DNA from: Verrucomicrobiota bacterium
GTDB lineage: Bacteria > Verrucomicrobiota > Verrucomicrobiia > Chthoniobacterales > SZAS-18
DNA length: 45,838 nucleotides
NCBI GenBank assembly: GCA_025353105.1
Contig: JANXRG010000065.1
Location: 1-45,838 of the forward strand
Direction of reading: 5' to 3'
Both the position numbers and the translations under genes were made by a program. The notes under the pieces were generated by a model. That model searched no databases, was not told the origin of the DNA, and worked only from the letters and a program-made list of their open reading frames with translations. Positions 17,830 through 27,198 of this stretch are shown in pieces. Within the stretch, counting starts at the first letter, position 1, and every line of letters begins with the position of its first letter.

Positions 17830-19125
17830 CTACGCCGTCTCAACCCAGAGCGCGCCGCCCTGGCCGCCGCCCACGCACAACGAGACCAACGCGCGTTTCG
17901 CCTTCCGGCGATGCAATTCTTTGAGCGCGGTGAGCACGAGGCGCGCACCGGTGGAGCCGACCGGGTGGCCGAGCGCGACCGCGCCTCCGTTCACATTCAG
18001 GATCTCGTCGGGGATGTCACCGAGCGCGGATTCGCGGCCGAGGTGCTGTCGGCAAAAATCATCGGAACGCGCCGCGCGCTGGCAGCCGATCACCTGCGCC
18101 GCGAAGGCTTCGTTGATCTCGATGAGGTCGGCATCCTTGATCCCGAGTCCGAATTTTTTCTGCGCGGCCTGGATCGCAAACACCGGTCCGAGACCCATGC
18201 GTGACGGATCGCAGCCGGCGTACGCGTACGCGACCAATTTCCCCAGCGGTTGCAGGCCGGATTCCTTCAGACCCTTTTCGTTCATCACGAGCAGCGCGAC
18301 CGCGCCATCGGTGATTTGCGAGGCGTTGCCGGCGGTGACCGTGCCCGTGTCCCTTTCGAAAACGGGTTTCAGCTTGGCGAGCGCGGCCATCGTCTGGTTT
18401 TCGCGCGGGCCGTTGTCATCCTGCATCACGGCCGGCGCGCCGGGCTTGCCGGCGGGCAGCAGGACCGGGACGATTTCCTCGCGCAACCGCTCGCGGGCGG
18501 CGATGGCGCGCTGGTGCGAACGAAGCGAAAATTGATCCTGCTCTTCGCGGGTGATGCCGAAATCGCGCGCCACGTTTTCGGCCGTCTCGCCCATGTTCAA
18601 CCCGCAGACCGGATCCGTGAGTCCGAGTTGGAGCCCGATGATCGGGGAAAAATCGGCGGGTCGAAAATTCAGCATCGCGGAGACGCGGTTCCCGAGACCC
18701 TTGGCGCGCGCGAGCGTGCCGAATTTCTTCGCGGCGGAGTCGCGATAAAGCAGGGGCACTTGCGACATGCTTTCCGCGCCGCCCGCGAGAAACACGTCGC
18801 CCCGGCCGGCGATGATTTTCTCGGCCGCCTGCGTGACGGCTTCAAATCCGCTCGCGCAATTCCGGTGCACGGTAACGGCGGGCACGTGCTGCGGGATGCC
18901 CGAACGAAGGGCAATCACGCGCGCGACGTTTGCGGATTCCGCCGGTTGGGCGACGCAACCGAAGATGACTTCCTCAATGCGCGCGGGGTCGAATCCGGTT
19001 CGCGCCAGCAACTCGACGGTGGCCAGTCGGCCGAGTTCGTCCGCCGCCATTCCGGCGAACAGCGTTCCCATCTTGGAGTACGGCGTGCGGACGCCGGCGA
19101 CGATGTAGAGCGGCTCTCGGAGCAT
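17830..19125 (-). CDS. fadI: Acetyl-CoA acyltransferase (3-ketoacyl-CoA thiolase)
   Basis: A 431-residue thiolase of the degradative long type, cleaving 3-ketoacyl-CoA with CoA. The catalytic residues are in place: acyl-accepting cysteine C90 in VHRNCASGFEAV, histidine H387 in GGAVALGHPVGSTGARL and the second cysteine C417 in SLCVGGGQGGALWVE. The N-terminus PLYIVAGVRTPYSKMGTLFA is typical. It is the first gene of the minus-strand beta-oxidation operon and is divergent from the FadL-type porin, 302 bp away. FadI is favoured over FadA by length, but this is a modest argument. Confidence 0.92.
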   Translation of the reverse strand: MLREPLYIVAGVRTPYSKMGTLFAGMAADELGRLATVELLARTGFDPARIEEVIFGCVAQPAESANVARVIALRSGIPQHVPAVTVHRNCASGFEAVTQAAEKIIAGRGDVFLAGGAESMSQVPLLYRDSAAKKFGTLARAKGLGNRVSAMLNFRPADFSPIIGLQLGLTDPVCGLNMGETAENVARDFGITREEQDQFSLRSHQRAIAARERLREEIVPVLLPAGKPGAPAVMQDDNGPRENQTMAALAKLKPVFERDTGTVTAGNASQITDGAVALLVMNEKGLKESGLQPLGKLVAYAYAGCDPSRMGLGPVFAIQAAQKKFGLGIKDADLIEINEAFAAQVIGCQRAARSDDFCRQHLGRESALGDIPDEILNVNGGAVALGHPVGSTGARLVLTALKELHRRKAKRALVSLCVGGGQGGALWVETA

Positions 19126-19427
19126 GAGGGAAGAGGGGAAGCGGGATTGTTAAGGACGTTAATCATTTCTTAGCACAGGACCAATCTGTCGCCCAGTGCA
19201 AATCGGTTTGCGAAGCGACGCGACGGCGGCGACCGCGTGGAAGAAATGGCGAAAAAGCCGTGACGCAGACTTGACTTGACGGGTTGCATCCCTCATTACG
19301 GGCCATCCCACCTCGGTTGGCCCCCAAGTCTCCCCGGACGACGGCCACCCGGAACCTTTAACCTTTGCGGTTCGTGCTCGCCCTGCTCGGGCGCACCCGA
19401 TCCGTATCCCACAGCAAACACGCCCCA
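19126..19427. promoter_or_regulatory. Divergent fad intergenic region with a 14-bp dyad
   Basis: This 302-bp gap between thiolase and the FadL-type gene must hold promoters for both. At 19198-19211 lies GCAAATCGGTTTGC, a dyad with arms GCAAA/TTTGC and a 4-bp centre, a plausible operator for a fatty-acid-responsive regulator. TTGACT at about 19272 with a weak CATTAC 17 bp later could be a plus-strand promoter. No gene is seen in the gap. Confidence 0.3.
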
Positions 19428-21050
19428 ATGAAAAACCGTTCTCTCCAATGCCTCAGCGCTTTTGGCGTCGCGAGTCTTCTCGTCGCGGCTGCGCCCTCGG
19501 CGCGCGCTTCCTCCTTCAGTCTGTTCGGCGACCAAAGCGTCACAAACTCGGGGATCGCGGGCGCAGGCGGCGCGGCGGTCGCGTACGACGCGTCGACCAT
19601 CTTCTACAATCCGGCTGGCATGAGCTTTCTGGACAGCAAGCTTACGATTACCAACGGAGTCAGCTATATCGTGCCGAGTATTCAGTTTAGCAATAACGGT
19701 TCCGTGACCGCTCCGGGCTCGCCCTTGCAACAGCCCACGACCGGGGGAAGTACGGGGCCCGTCTCCTCGAACAACGCGGGTTTCTTCAATTCGAGCGTCC
19801 CGCAGTTCTATGTCGCCTACAAGGTCAACGATCGTCTGTCCTTCGGCGTCGGCGTCAATGCCCCGTTTGGTCTTGAGACCGATTACAACGAGACTTCCGT
19901 CCTGCGCTACAATGCGACGAATTCACGCATCACGAACGTGAATATCAACCCGTCCGTTTCATTCAAGATTCTCGACAACCTCTCGATTGGCGCCGGGTTC
20001 AACGCCGGGTACACACAAGCCGGACTGAGCAGCGCGATCGATTTCGGTCTCATTAACGCCCAGTTCGCAAGTGGCGTGCAGGCCGGCATTTTGAATAACG
20101 CGGCACTTCCCGCCGGCCTCCGTCCCACGATCGCCAGAGCGGCGGTGGGCGCGACGGCCGTTACGATCGGTGGCGTCACACCTCAAGTGCGGGATGGCTT
20201 TGTCCGCTTTGGCGGCGAGGGATGGGGTTACGGCTGGAACGTCGGACTCCTCTACGAGCCGATTAAGGGCACACGGCTTGGCCTGGCGTTCCGCTCGAAT
20301 CTGAACACCACGATCGACGGTCACTCGCGCTTCACCAACGTCCCGGCCTACTCGGGCCTGACCACGCCGGTGACCAACGCGGTCGTCGCTGCGCTGACCC
20401 CGATCGTCGGCGTACCCACCGCGACGGTGATTGGCACCTCCGTAGGCACCTCAGTCGGCGCGAGCGGGACCGGGCTGAACCAACGCTTCATCACCAATCG
20501 CCCAATCAGCGCCGGGGTCGATCTACCGATGTCGGCCTCGGGCTCCTTCGTGCAAAAGGTCACGCCGGCCTTCAGCGTTTTGGGTGACGTGACGTGGATC
20601 CGTTGGAGCAGCATCCAACAGATCGCGATCATTTACAACGACCTCCCGGCTCTTAGCCCGACGCCGCTGGCCCTCAACTACAAGAACGCCTTCCGCTATT
20701 CGCTGGGTGCGACATACGAGACGGGTCCGGCGCTTTTCCGGCTCGGTTTGGCCTACGACAACACTCCCGTCGAGAGCCGCGTCACCCGCACCCCGAGGCT
20801 GCCAGACAGTGACCGCATCACGATCGGCGCCGGCCTCAGTTTCAAGGTCGGCCCTTCGATGAACATTGATCTCGCCTACGACCATCTGTTCTTCCAGGCG
20901 TCAAACATCAGCAACTCAGACAACGCGGGCCACGTGGCGATCGGCAAGTACAACACGCACGCCGATATTTTCAGCGCCGGTGGCACGATCCGGTACGGCC
21001 GCACGATGGCGGTTAAACGTCCGGAGCCGAAGACGGTCTACACGAAGTAG
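19428..21050 (+). CDS. OmpP1/FadL family outer-membrane transporter for long-chain fatty acids or other hydrophobics
   Basis: A 540-residue outer-membrane beta-barrel. The signal peptide MKNRSLQCLSAFGVASLLVA is followed by a likely cut after ARA at residue 27. The mature N-terminus SSFSLFGDQSVTNSGIAGAG and YDASTIFYNPAGMSFL is the FadL hatch with the conserved NPAG motif. Later strands such as GVGVNAPFGLETDY, LGLAFRSNLNTTIDGHSRF and the C-terminal DLAYDHLFFQ are family-like. A Gly/Thr/Val-rich insertion around residues 310-350 makes it longer than E. coli FadL (446). It is divergent from the beta-oxidation operon and followed by its own terminator, supporting a role in uptake of fatty acids or alkanes. 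Confidence 0.9.
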   Translation: MKNRSLQCLSAFGVASLLVAAAPSARASSFSLFGDQSVTNSGIAGAGGAAVAYDASTIFYNPAGMSFLDSKLTITNGVSYIVPSIQFSNNGSVTAPGSPLQQPTTGGSTGPVSSNNAGFFNSSVPQFYVAYKVNDRLSFGVGVNAPFGLETDYNETSVLRYNATNSRITNVNINPSVSFKILDNLSIGAGFNAGYTQAGLSSAIDFGLINAQFASGVQAGILNNAALPAGLRPTIARAAVGATAVTIGGVTPQVRDGFVRFGGEGWGYGWNVGLLYEPIKGTRLGLAFRSNLNTTIDGHSRFTNVPAYSGLTTPVTNAVVAALTPIVGVPTATVIGTSVGTSVGASGTGLNQRFITNRPISAGVDLPMSASGSFVQKVTPAFSVLGDVTWIRWSSIQQIAIIYNDLPALSPTPLALNYKNAFRYSLGATYETGPALFRLGLAYDNTPVESRVTRTPRLPDSDRITIGAGLSFKVGPSMNIDLAYDHLFFQASNISNSDNAGHVAIGKYNTHADIFSAGGTIRYGRTMAVKRPEPKTVYTK

Positions 21051-21066
21051 TTCGCAAATCCCCCCC

Positions 21067-21117
21067 ACCGCCCGCTGAACCTGCGTTGCTAAACGCGGGC
21101 CGGCGGGCGGTTTTTTT
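21067..21117 (+). terminator. Rho-independent terminator of the FadL-type gene
   Basis: ACCGCCCGC (21067-21075) pairs with GCGGGCGGT (21103-21111), the T tract covering 21111-21117. The loop of 27 bases contains a second small hairpin (GCGTTGCTAAACGC). Confidence 0.82.
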
Positions 21118-21236
21118 CGGGAGGCACGGGAGGGGGGACGGTTTACCGCCACGTTGCTGCCAATCCATCGGCCCCCTCGATTCGCACTAGGCGGACGGTC
21201 GACTGTGGCTATGTTTTGAGAGTCGCCCCCCTGGTC

Positions 21237-22715
21237 ATGTCGGCCATTACCAACCCCGCCCCCCAAACGGAACGCAATCCGGCGTCGACCGAGCGATCGG
21301 TTCCGCCGGTGATCGGCTGGCGTGAACTCTTTGATCGTCAGCGCGCCCATCATCCCACGGTGCGGGTGACGACCGCGGCTCAGCGAATCGAAAAACTGCG
21401 GCACTTTCACGACGCCCTGCTCGCGCGCCGCGCCGAAGTCATCGAGGCGGTGCGCGCGGATTTCCTCCGCCCCATCGCGGAAGTGGATCTCGCGGAATCA
21501 GCGATCGTCCTCCTCGAACTGCGACACACGATGCGCCATCTCCGGCGCTGGATGCGACCGCGGCGCGTTTCCACGCCGCTGAGCATTATGGGGACGAGCA
21601 GCGAGGTCAGGGCGGAACCGCGGGGCGTCACGCTGATCCTTTCGCCGTGGAATTATCCCGTGCAACTGGCTTTCCTGCCGCTGGTCTCCGCGATCGCGGC
21701 CGGAAATTGCGCCGTGTTGAAGCCCTCGGAATTCACGCCGAATTCCTCGGCGTGGATGCGCCGCTTTCTCGCGGACCTTTTTCCACCGGACGAGATCGCC
21801 GTGGCCGAGGGCGATGCCACGGTGGCCACGGAACTCTTGAAGCTTCCGTTCGACCACATCTTTTTCACCGGCAGTCCGGCAGTCGGAAAAGTCATCATGC
21901 GGGCGGCCGCGGAACACCTCGCCTCGGTCACGCTTGAGCTGGGTGGAAAGTCGCCCACGATCGTGGACGAAACCGCCAACCTGGACGAGGCCGCGACTAA
22001 AATCGTCTGGGGCAAATTCACGAACGCGGGCCAGACCTGCATCGCGCCGGACTATGTGTTGGTCGACGAGCGCGTGCGGGAGCCGCTCACGGCCGCTTTG
22101 CGGAAACGCATCGCGGAATCATTCGGCGACGACCCGGCCCGGCTGGCGGCCTCGCCCGATTTCGGACGGGTCGTAAATGCGCGGCACCATCAGCGCCTAC
22201 GCAAGCTCGTGGACGACGCGGTCGGCGGCGGCGCGATCCTACTCGCCGGTGGCGAGGGGGAGGGTTCCTCGAATTACCTGGCGCCGACACTCGTCGGGAA
22301 CATCGGCCGGGAATCCCTCCTGCTGCGCGACGAAATTTTCGGTCCCGTTCTACCCATCGTTTCGTATCACACGATTGAGGAAGCGCTCGCGTTTATCAAC
22401 GCGCGGGAAAAACCGCTGGTGCTTTATATCTTCAGCCGCAGCGCGTCGAACGTCGAAACGATTCTCCACCAGACCAGCGCCGGCGGCACGTGCATTAACG
22501 AGACGCTGCTGCATTATTTCAACGCGAATCTCCCTTTTGGCGGGGCGGGGAACAGCGGCGTTGGCCGGGCGCACGGACACGCCGGATTCCTTTCGTTTTC
22601 CAACGAACGCTCGGTGTTGCGTCGGGCCTTCCCCAATCCGCTGGTCCGCTTCCTTTATCCACCGTTTGGACGGGGCATGCAGTGGCTGGTGAATCTGCTC
22701 GCGAAATACCTCTAG
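21237..22715 (+). CDS. Class 3 (ALDH3-like) aldehyde dehydrogenase
   Basis: A 492-residue aldehyde dehydrogenase of the fatty-aldehyde class. Motifs: LILSPWNYPVQLAFLPLVSA, CAVLKPSEFTPNSS, FFTGSPAVGKVIM, VTLELGGKSPTIVDETANLD with the general base, and KFTNAGQTCIAPDYVLV with catalytic C268. The late block INETLLHYFNANLPFGGAGNSGVGRAHG is diagnostic for ALDH3, and the hydrophobic C-terminus (FLYPPFGRGMQWLVNLLAKYL) resembles a membrane-associating tail. ATG 21237 was chosen over a TTG at 21216. It sits between the FadL-type porin and a GMC alcohol dehydrogenase, so it probably oxidises long-chain aldehydes to acids that enter the beta-oxidation operon. Confidence 0.92.
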   Translation: MSAITNPAPQTERNPASTERSVPPVIGWRELFDRQRAHHPTVRVTTAAQRIEKLRHFHDALLARRAEVIEAVRADFLRPIAEVDLAESAIVLLELRHTMRHLRRWMRPRRVSTPLSIMGTSSEVRAEPRGVTLILSPWNYPVQLAFLPLVSAIAAGNCAVLKPSEFTPNSSAWMRRFLADLFPPDEIAVAEGDATVATELLKLPFDHIFFTGSPAVGKVIMRAAAEHLASVTLELGGKSPTIVDETANLDEAATKIVWGKFTNAGQTCIAPDYVLVDERVREPLTAALRKRIAESFGDDPARLAASPDFGRVVNARHHQRLRKLVDDAVGGGAILLAGGEGEGSSNYLAPTLVGNIGRESLLLRDEIFGPVLPIVSYHTIEEALAFINAREKPLVLYIFSRSASNVETILHQTSAGGTCINETLLHYFNANLPFGGAGNSGVGRAHGHAGFLSFSNERSVLRRAFPNPLVRFLYPPFGRGMQWLVNLLAKYL

Positions 22716-22761
22716 GCGGGCAGCGCGCGCGACGGGTGGCACGGCGGGGGACTTCGCAATT

Positions 22762-24372
22762 GTGACATTCGACTACATCATCATCGGCGCCGGCTCAGCG
22801 GGCTGCGTGCTCGCCAACCGCTTGAGCGCGGGCGCGGATGTCCGCGTGCTCCTGCTCGAGGCGGGTGGCCGGGACTGGCGGCCGGAGATCAAGATCCCGG
22901 CGGCATTTTCGCACTTGTTCAAGACGGCCGTCGATTGGAATTACGAGACTGAACCGCAGCCGGGCTGCAGCGATCGCCGCATGTATTGGCCGCGCGGCCG
23001 CGTGCTCGGCGGCAGTTCGTCGATCAATGCGATGATTTACATGCGCGGGCATCGCGCGGATTACGACGGCTGGGCGGCGCGGGGCAACCCGGGCTGGTCG
23101 TACGCGGATCTCCTGCCGTATTTCAAACGCAGCGAGGACAACCAGCGCGGCGCCTGCAACGAATTTCACGCCACGGGTGGACCGCAGCATGTCATCGATC
23201 TGCCGGACCCGAATGCGATGAGTGCCGCCTTCATCGGCGGATTCGAGAGCATCGGGGTGTCCCTCACGACGGATTTCAACGGCGCGGAACAGGATGGCGT
23301 GGGGATCAATCAGGCGACGATGCGCGGGGCACGCCGCTGGAGTGCGGCCGACGCCTACCTACGGCCGGCTATGCGGCGGGCCAATTTGGTGATCAGAACC
23401 CACGCACAGAGCACGCGTATCCTGTTCGAGTCCGGACGCGCGCGCGGCGTCCAGTTCCGCGCGCGGGGAAAGCTGGAAACCGCGCGGGCCGGGCGTGAGG
23501 TGATCCTGTGCGGCGGTGCGATCAACTCGCCCCAGTTGCTCATGCTTTCCGGTATCGGTCCGGCCGCGGAGCTGCGCGGACACGGCATCGACGTGGTGCA
23601 GGATCTCCCCGGGGTGGGTGGAAACCTCCAGGACCACCTCGTCTGCGGTGTGATCGTGGGCGTGAATCATCGCGACACCCTTGGGAGCGCGGAGTCGTTC
23701 GGGAGCGTGGCGAAATATTTTCTTCGGGGCAAAGGCCCGCTCGCCTCCAACGTCGCGGAGATGTGCGCCTTCGTGCGCACGCGGCCGGATTTAGGGGCGG
23801 CGGATTTGCAGTTCCACATGGCGCCTGGCTATTTCAACAATCACGGGCTCGGTCGGGAGAAAATTCACGCGGCCAGCCTTGGTGGGACGTTACTTCAGCC
23901 CTTCAGCCACGGCCGGGTTTCCCTTCGATCGGCCAATCCTCTCGATCCGCCCCGAATCGACCCACGCTATTTGACGGACAAACGCGATCTGGTACTCCTG
24001 GTGGAGGGCTTGAAGATCGCCCGCCAAGTGTTCGCTTCTTCCGCTTGGTCGGGTATTCGTACCGCTGAAATGCTGCCCGGTCCGGGAATCACGACGGACG
24101 GGGACCTCGCCGCCTTTGTGCGCCAGTCGTGCGAGACGCTTTATCATCCGGTGGGCACGTGCGCGATGGGACCGGCTTCGGATTCGGCGGCGGTTGTCGA
24201 CGCCGAACTACGGGTGCATGGCGTGGAGGGCCTGCGGGTGATTGATGCGTCGGTGATGCCGACCGTACCACGCGGCAATACCAACGCGCCGACGATGGCC
24301 ATCGCCGAGAAGGCGGCGGCCGAGTTTTTCGGATCGCCGAAGGCTTTGGTGACGGATCGCCGCGAGGTCTGA
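22762..24372 (+). CDS. GMC family FAD-dependent alcohol dehydrogenase (AlkJ/choline dehydrogenase-like)
   Basis: A 536-residue GMC oxidoreductase. The FAD-binding N-terminus is FDYIIIGAGSAGCVLANRL; the GMC signature block follows as YWPRGRVLGGSSSINAMIYM and RGHRADYDGW. The second signature is GGAINSPQLLMLSGIGPA. The catalytic histidine lies in LYHPVGTCAMG and the C-terminal block is VIDASVMPTVPRGNTNAPTM. Choline dehydrogenase and the alkanol dehydrogenase AlkJ share this pattern; the neighbouring ALDH3 gene favours a primary (fatty) alcohol substrate, which is inference. The start is GTG at 22762, 46 bp after the aldehyde dehydrogenase stop, so the two are likely one operon. Confidence 0.9.
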   Translation: MTFDYIIIGAGSAGCVLANRLSAGADVRVLLLEAGGRDWRPEIKIPAAFSHLFKTAVDWNYETEPQPGCSDRRMYWPRGRVLGGSSSINAMIYMRGHRADYDGWAARGNPGWSYADLLPYFKRSEDNQRGACNEFHATGGPQHVIDLPDPNAMSAAFIGGFESIGVSLTTDFNGAEQDGVGINQATMRGARRWSAADAYLRPAMRRANLVIRTHAQSTRILFESGRARGVQFRARGKLETARAGREVILCGGAINSPQLLMLSGIGPAAELRGHGIDVVQDLPGVGGNLQDHLVCGVIVGVNHRDTLGSAESFGSVAKYFLRGKGPLASNVAEMCAFVRTRPDLGAADLQFHMAPGYFNNHGLGREKIHAASLGGTLLQPFSHGRVSLRSANPLDPPRIDPRYLTDKRDLVLLVEGLKIARQVFASSAWSGIRTAEMLPGPGITTDGDLAAFVRQSCETLYHPVGTCAMGPASDSAAVVDAELRVHGVEGLRVIDASVMPTVPRGNTNAPTMAIAEKAAAEFFGSPKALVTDRREV

Positions 24373-24422
24373 TTTTGTCTCGCTCTGAATCGGCACGATG
24401 CCCATATTCGCGCGACCCGCGC

Positions 24423-27173
24423 ATGGCAATGGCCACCACCACGACCACCTCGGGCGTTTCGCGTCCGCCTTCCGGCGACCAGCCGGTGCCGGAGGTTGAT
24501 CGCCGGAAGGGCGGCTATTCGCGACGGCTGTATCTCCGGCTGATCTGGATTTACATGCAGGGATCGCTGGTGGCGGTCGCGGTTTGCTTCCTCCTGTTTT
24601 ATCTCGGACTTGAGTTCACCGGCCGGCAGTGGTTCTTCTTTGCGGTTTCGATCCCGTGGGGCATGACGATCTACGTCGTGCCGGACATCTTTTTCATTCA
24701 CCGTAATTACCAGCGGATTGGGAAAGCACTGTCCGCGATCGACCGCGGCGAGGTCCCGCCGCCGGAGGACGTGTCACGCGCGATTGTCCGTGCGCTCAAC
24801 CTGCCGATGTACGCCTTTACGCGCGTGACGTTTTTTCATGGTCCCGGCGCTGCCATCGCGGGAATGATCATGACGCTGGGCGGAAATTACTTCTTCGATG
24901 GGCAGTTTCAGCCGTGGCAAATCTGGACCCTTTTCACGATCATCCTTTTCTTCGCGTCGCCGACGCACGGCATTTTTGAATTTTTCGCCGTTTCCGGCGC
25001 GGTCGCGCCCGCGCTCGAGCGTCTCTCGGCCCTGCCGGGCGGCGACATCAGCACCGACGAGCAGAAGGCCCGCCTCCGCTCGACCAGTCTTCGTCGAAAG
25101 CTCCTTTATCTGGCGGTATTCGTCACGGCCCTTCCGCTCGCTTTCTTCGCTTTGTCGATCGCCTTCAAGGTGACGCAACTCATCGGCCGGATGGGCGTGC
25201 AGCCAGCGCCCGGCCTGCTGCCAAATCTGTGGTGGTGGGTGGGGGGCGTCGTCTTCGTCTGCATGGTTGGCACGGTCATCATGGCCATCCTCACCGCGGG
25301 CGAAGTTTCGCGTTCCGCGGCGAAATTGCTCGAGGGCATGAAATGCATCGAACGGGGCGACCACAACGTTCATCTGCGCATCACGTCCACGGATGAATAC
25401 GCGGACCTCTTCCGGGGTTTCAACCTGATGACCGAGGGTCTGCGCGAGGAGGCAAAGATTCTGGGGCTCAGCCAGGATTTGATGGGGGAACTGCAGCTCG
25501 ATCCCCTGCTCGAGCGCATCATGCGCGCCAGCACGGATCTGCTGAACGCGGAGCGCAGCACGCTGTTCATCTACGATCGAAAGACGAAGGAACTCTGGAG
25601 CCGCTTCGCCGAGGGCCTCGGCCGGAAGGAAATCCGCTTTCCCTGCAACCAGGGCATCGCCGGCTCCGTCTTCACCTCCGGAAAAGCGGAAAACATCCCC
25701 GACCCCTACGCGGATTCTCGCTTCAACCAGGCCGTGGACCGGGCGACGGGTTTTCGCACGCGCTGCATTCTTGCGCTACCCGTGCTCAACAAGGCGGGCC
25801 AGCCCATCGGCGTGGTGGAGGTGCTCAACAAGCGCGGTGGGCAGTTCTCGCATCAGGACGAAAACCGGTTGCGCGCCTTTTCCGCGCAGGCCGCGATCTG
25901 TCTCGAGAACGCGCGGCTCTTCGACGAGGTGATCCAGATTCGAGACTACAACGAGAGCATTTTGCGCTCAACGAGCAACGGCATGCTCGCGCTCGACGCG
26001 AAGGGCGTGATCACTTCGGCAAATCCGTCGGCCGTGGAAATGTTCGGCGGCGGGACGATCGACGTCGCCATGCTGCTGGGCCAAAACGCGGCGGACGTCT
26101 TCCGCGAAAAGAACGCCTGGGTGGTGGCCAGCATCGAGAAGTTGGGGACCTCCGGCGATACCGATCTGAGCCCGGACGCGGATCTGCACCGGCCAAACGG
26201 CGAGGTGGCCTCCGTGAACATGACGGCGGTGCCGTTGCGCGAGGCCAATCAGAACATTGTCGGCACGCTGCTCATCTTCGAGGACCTCAGTGCCGAAAAG
26301 CGCGCGCGGACCACGATGGCGCGGTACATGAGCAAGGAAGTCGCGGATGAGCTGCTCGCCTCGGGCGGGCAGGCCCTGGAGGGTCGCGAACAGGAGATCA
26401 GCATCCTTTTTTCCGACATCTGCGGATTTACGAGCATCGCCGAGACGATCGGCCCGCGCGAGACCGTCTCAATGCTCAACGCCTATTTTGCCGAGATGGT
26501 GGAGGTAATCTTTCACCACGGCGGCATCCTGGACAAATACATCGGCGACGCCATCATGGCGCTCTTTGGTGCGCCCTTCGTCCGCCCGGGCGACGCCGAT
26601 CGAGCCCTGCTGTCCGCATGCGGCATGGCGTCGGCGTTGAAAGCCTTCAACGCGGCCCGCGCCAAGGCGGGGAGCCGGTTGATCAACATCGGCATCGGGC
26701 TCAACACCGGCCCCGCGATCCTGGGCAGCATTGGTTCGCCCAAGCGCATGGAGTACACGGCGATCGGCGACAGCGTGAATCTCGCCTCGCGACTCGAGGC
26801 GGCCACGCGGCTCTATGACGTCCAGATTCTCGTGGCCGAACCGACGATGAAATTGCTGGTCGAGAAACATCCCGTGCGCGAGATCGACCTGTTGCGCGTG
26901 AAGGGAAAGCAGCAGCCGGTGGCAGTGTTTGAAGCCCTGGGCCATCTCGCTCCGGAGGAATTAGCGGCGGCCACATCGGCGCATGCGGTGTTCGCCCAGG
27001 GCTTGGTGGGTTATCGGTCGGGTGATTTCAAGAGTGCGCTCGAGACCTTTGGCGAGTCGCTGCGGCTGAAGGCGGATGACGGTCCGAGCCGCCTCTACGT
27101 CACGCGCTGCCAGCACCACCTGGCCAATCCTCCGCCGGAATGGGATGGGGTGACCACGCTGAAAGAAAAGTAA
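24423..27173 (+). CDS. Membrane adenylate cyclase with HAMP, GAF and PAS domains
   Basis: A 916-residue class III cyclase. About six hydrophobic helices fill residues 30-310 (for example GSLVAVAVCFLLFYLGL, WTLFTIILFFASPTHGIF and WWWVGGVVFVCMVGTVIMAI), followed by a HAMP-like linker, a GAF domain (about 350-510, with FPCNQGIAGSVFTSGKAENI), a PAS-like segment (about 515-625) and the cyclase domain (about 655-840). Catalytic positions are all kept: metal aspartates D665 and D709, purine-selecting K705 and T779, transition-state N786 and R790. A Lys/Thr pair is typical of bacterial adenylate rather than guanylate cyclases. A short helical tail follows. The ATG at 24423 was chosen over an upstream TTG. 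It opens the signalling island. Confidence 0.9.
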   Translation: MAMATTTTTSGVSRPPSGDQPVPEVDRRKGGYSRRLYLRLIWIYMQGSLVAVAVCFLLFYLGLEFTGRQWFFFAVSIPWGMTIYVVPDIFFIHRNYQRIGKALSAIDRGEVPPPEDVSRAIVRALNLPMYAFTRVTFFHGPGAAIAGMIMTLGGNYFFDGQFQPWQIWTLFTIILFFASPTHGIFEFFAVSGAVAPALERLSALPGGDISTDEQKARLRSTSLRRKLLYLAVFVTALPLAFFALSIAFKVTQLIGRMGVQPAPGLLPNLWWWVGGVVFVCMVGTVIMAILTAGEVSRSAAKLLEGMKCIERGDHNVHLRITSTDEYADLFRGFNLMTEGLREEAKILGLSQDLMGELQLDPLLERIMRASTDLLNAERSTLFIYDRKTKELWSRFAEGLGRKEIRFPCNQGIAGSVFTSGKAENIPDPYADSRFNQAVDRATGFRTRCILALPVLNKAGQPIGVVEVLNKRGGQFSHQDENRLRAFSAQAAICLENARLFDEVIQIRDYNESILRSTSNGMLALDAKGVITSANPSAVEMFGGGTIDVAMLLGQNAADVFREKNAWVVASIEKLGTSGDTDLSPDADLHRPNGEVASVNMTAVPLREANQNIVGTLLIFEDLSAEKRARTTMARYMSKEVADELLASGGQALEGREQEISILFSDICGFTSIAETIGPRETVSMLNAYFAEMVEVIFHHGGILDKYIGDAIMALFGAPFVRPGDADRALLSACGMASALKAFNAARAKAGSRLINIGIGLNTGPAILGSIGSPKRMEYTAIGDSVNLASRLEAATRLYDVQILVAEPTMKLLVEKHPVREIDLLRVKGKQQPVAVFEALGHLAPEELAAATSAHAVFAQGLVGYRSGDFKSALETFGESLRLKADDGPSRLYVTRCQHHLANPPPEWDGVTTLKEK

Positions 27174-27198
27174 GTCCGTCGGTTGGCTGAAGGTCCAG

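Noticed and set aside
24144-24701. A 185-codon minus-strand frame spanning the GMC dehydrogenase end and the cyclase start.
   Set aside because: It overlaps two well-supported plus-strand genes and has no recognisable domain.
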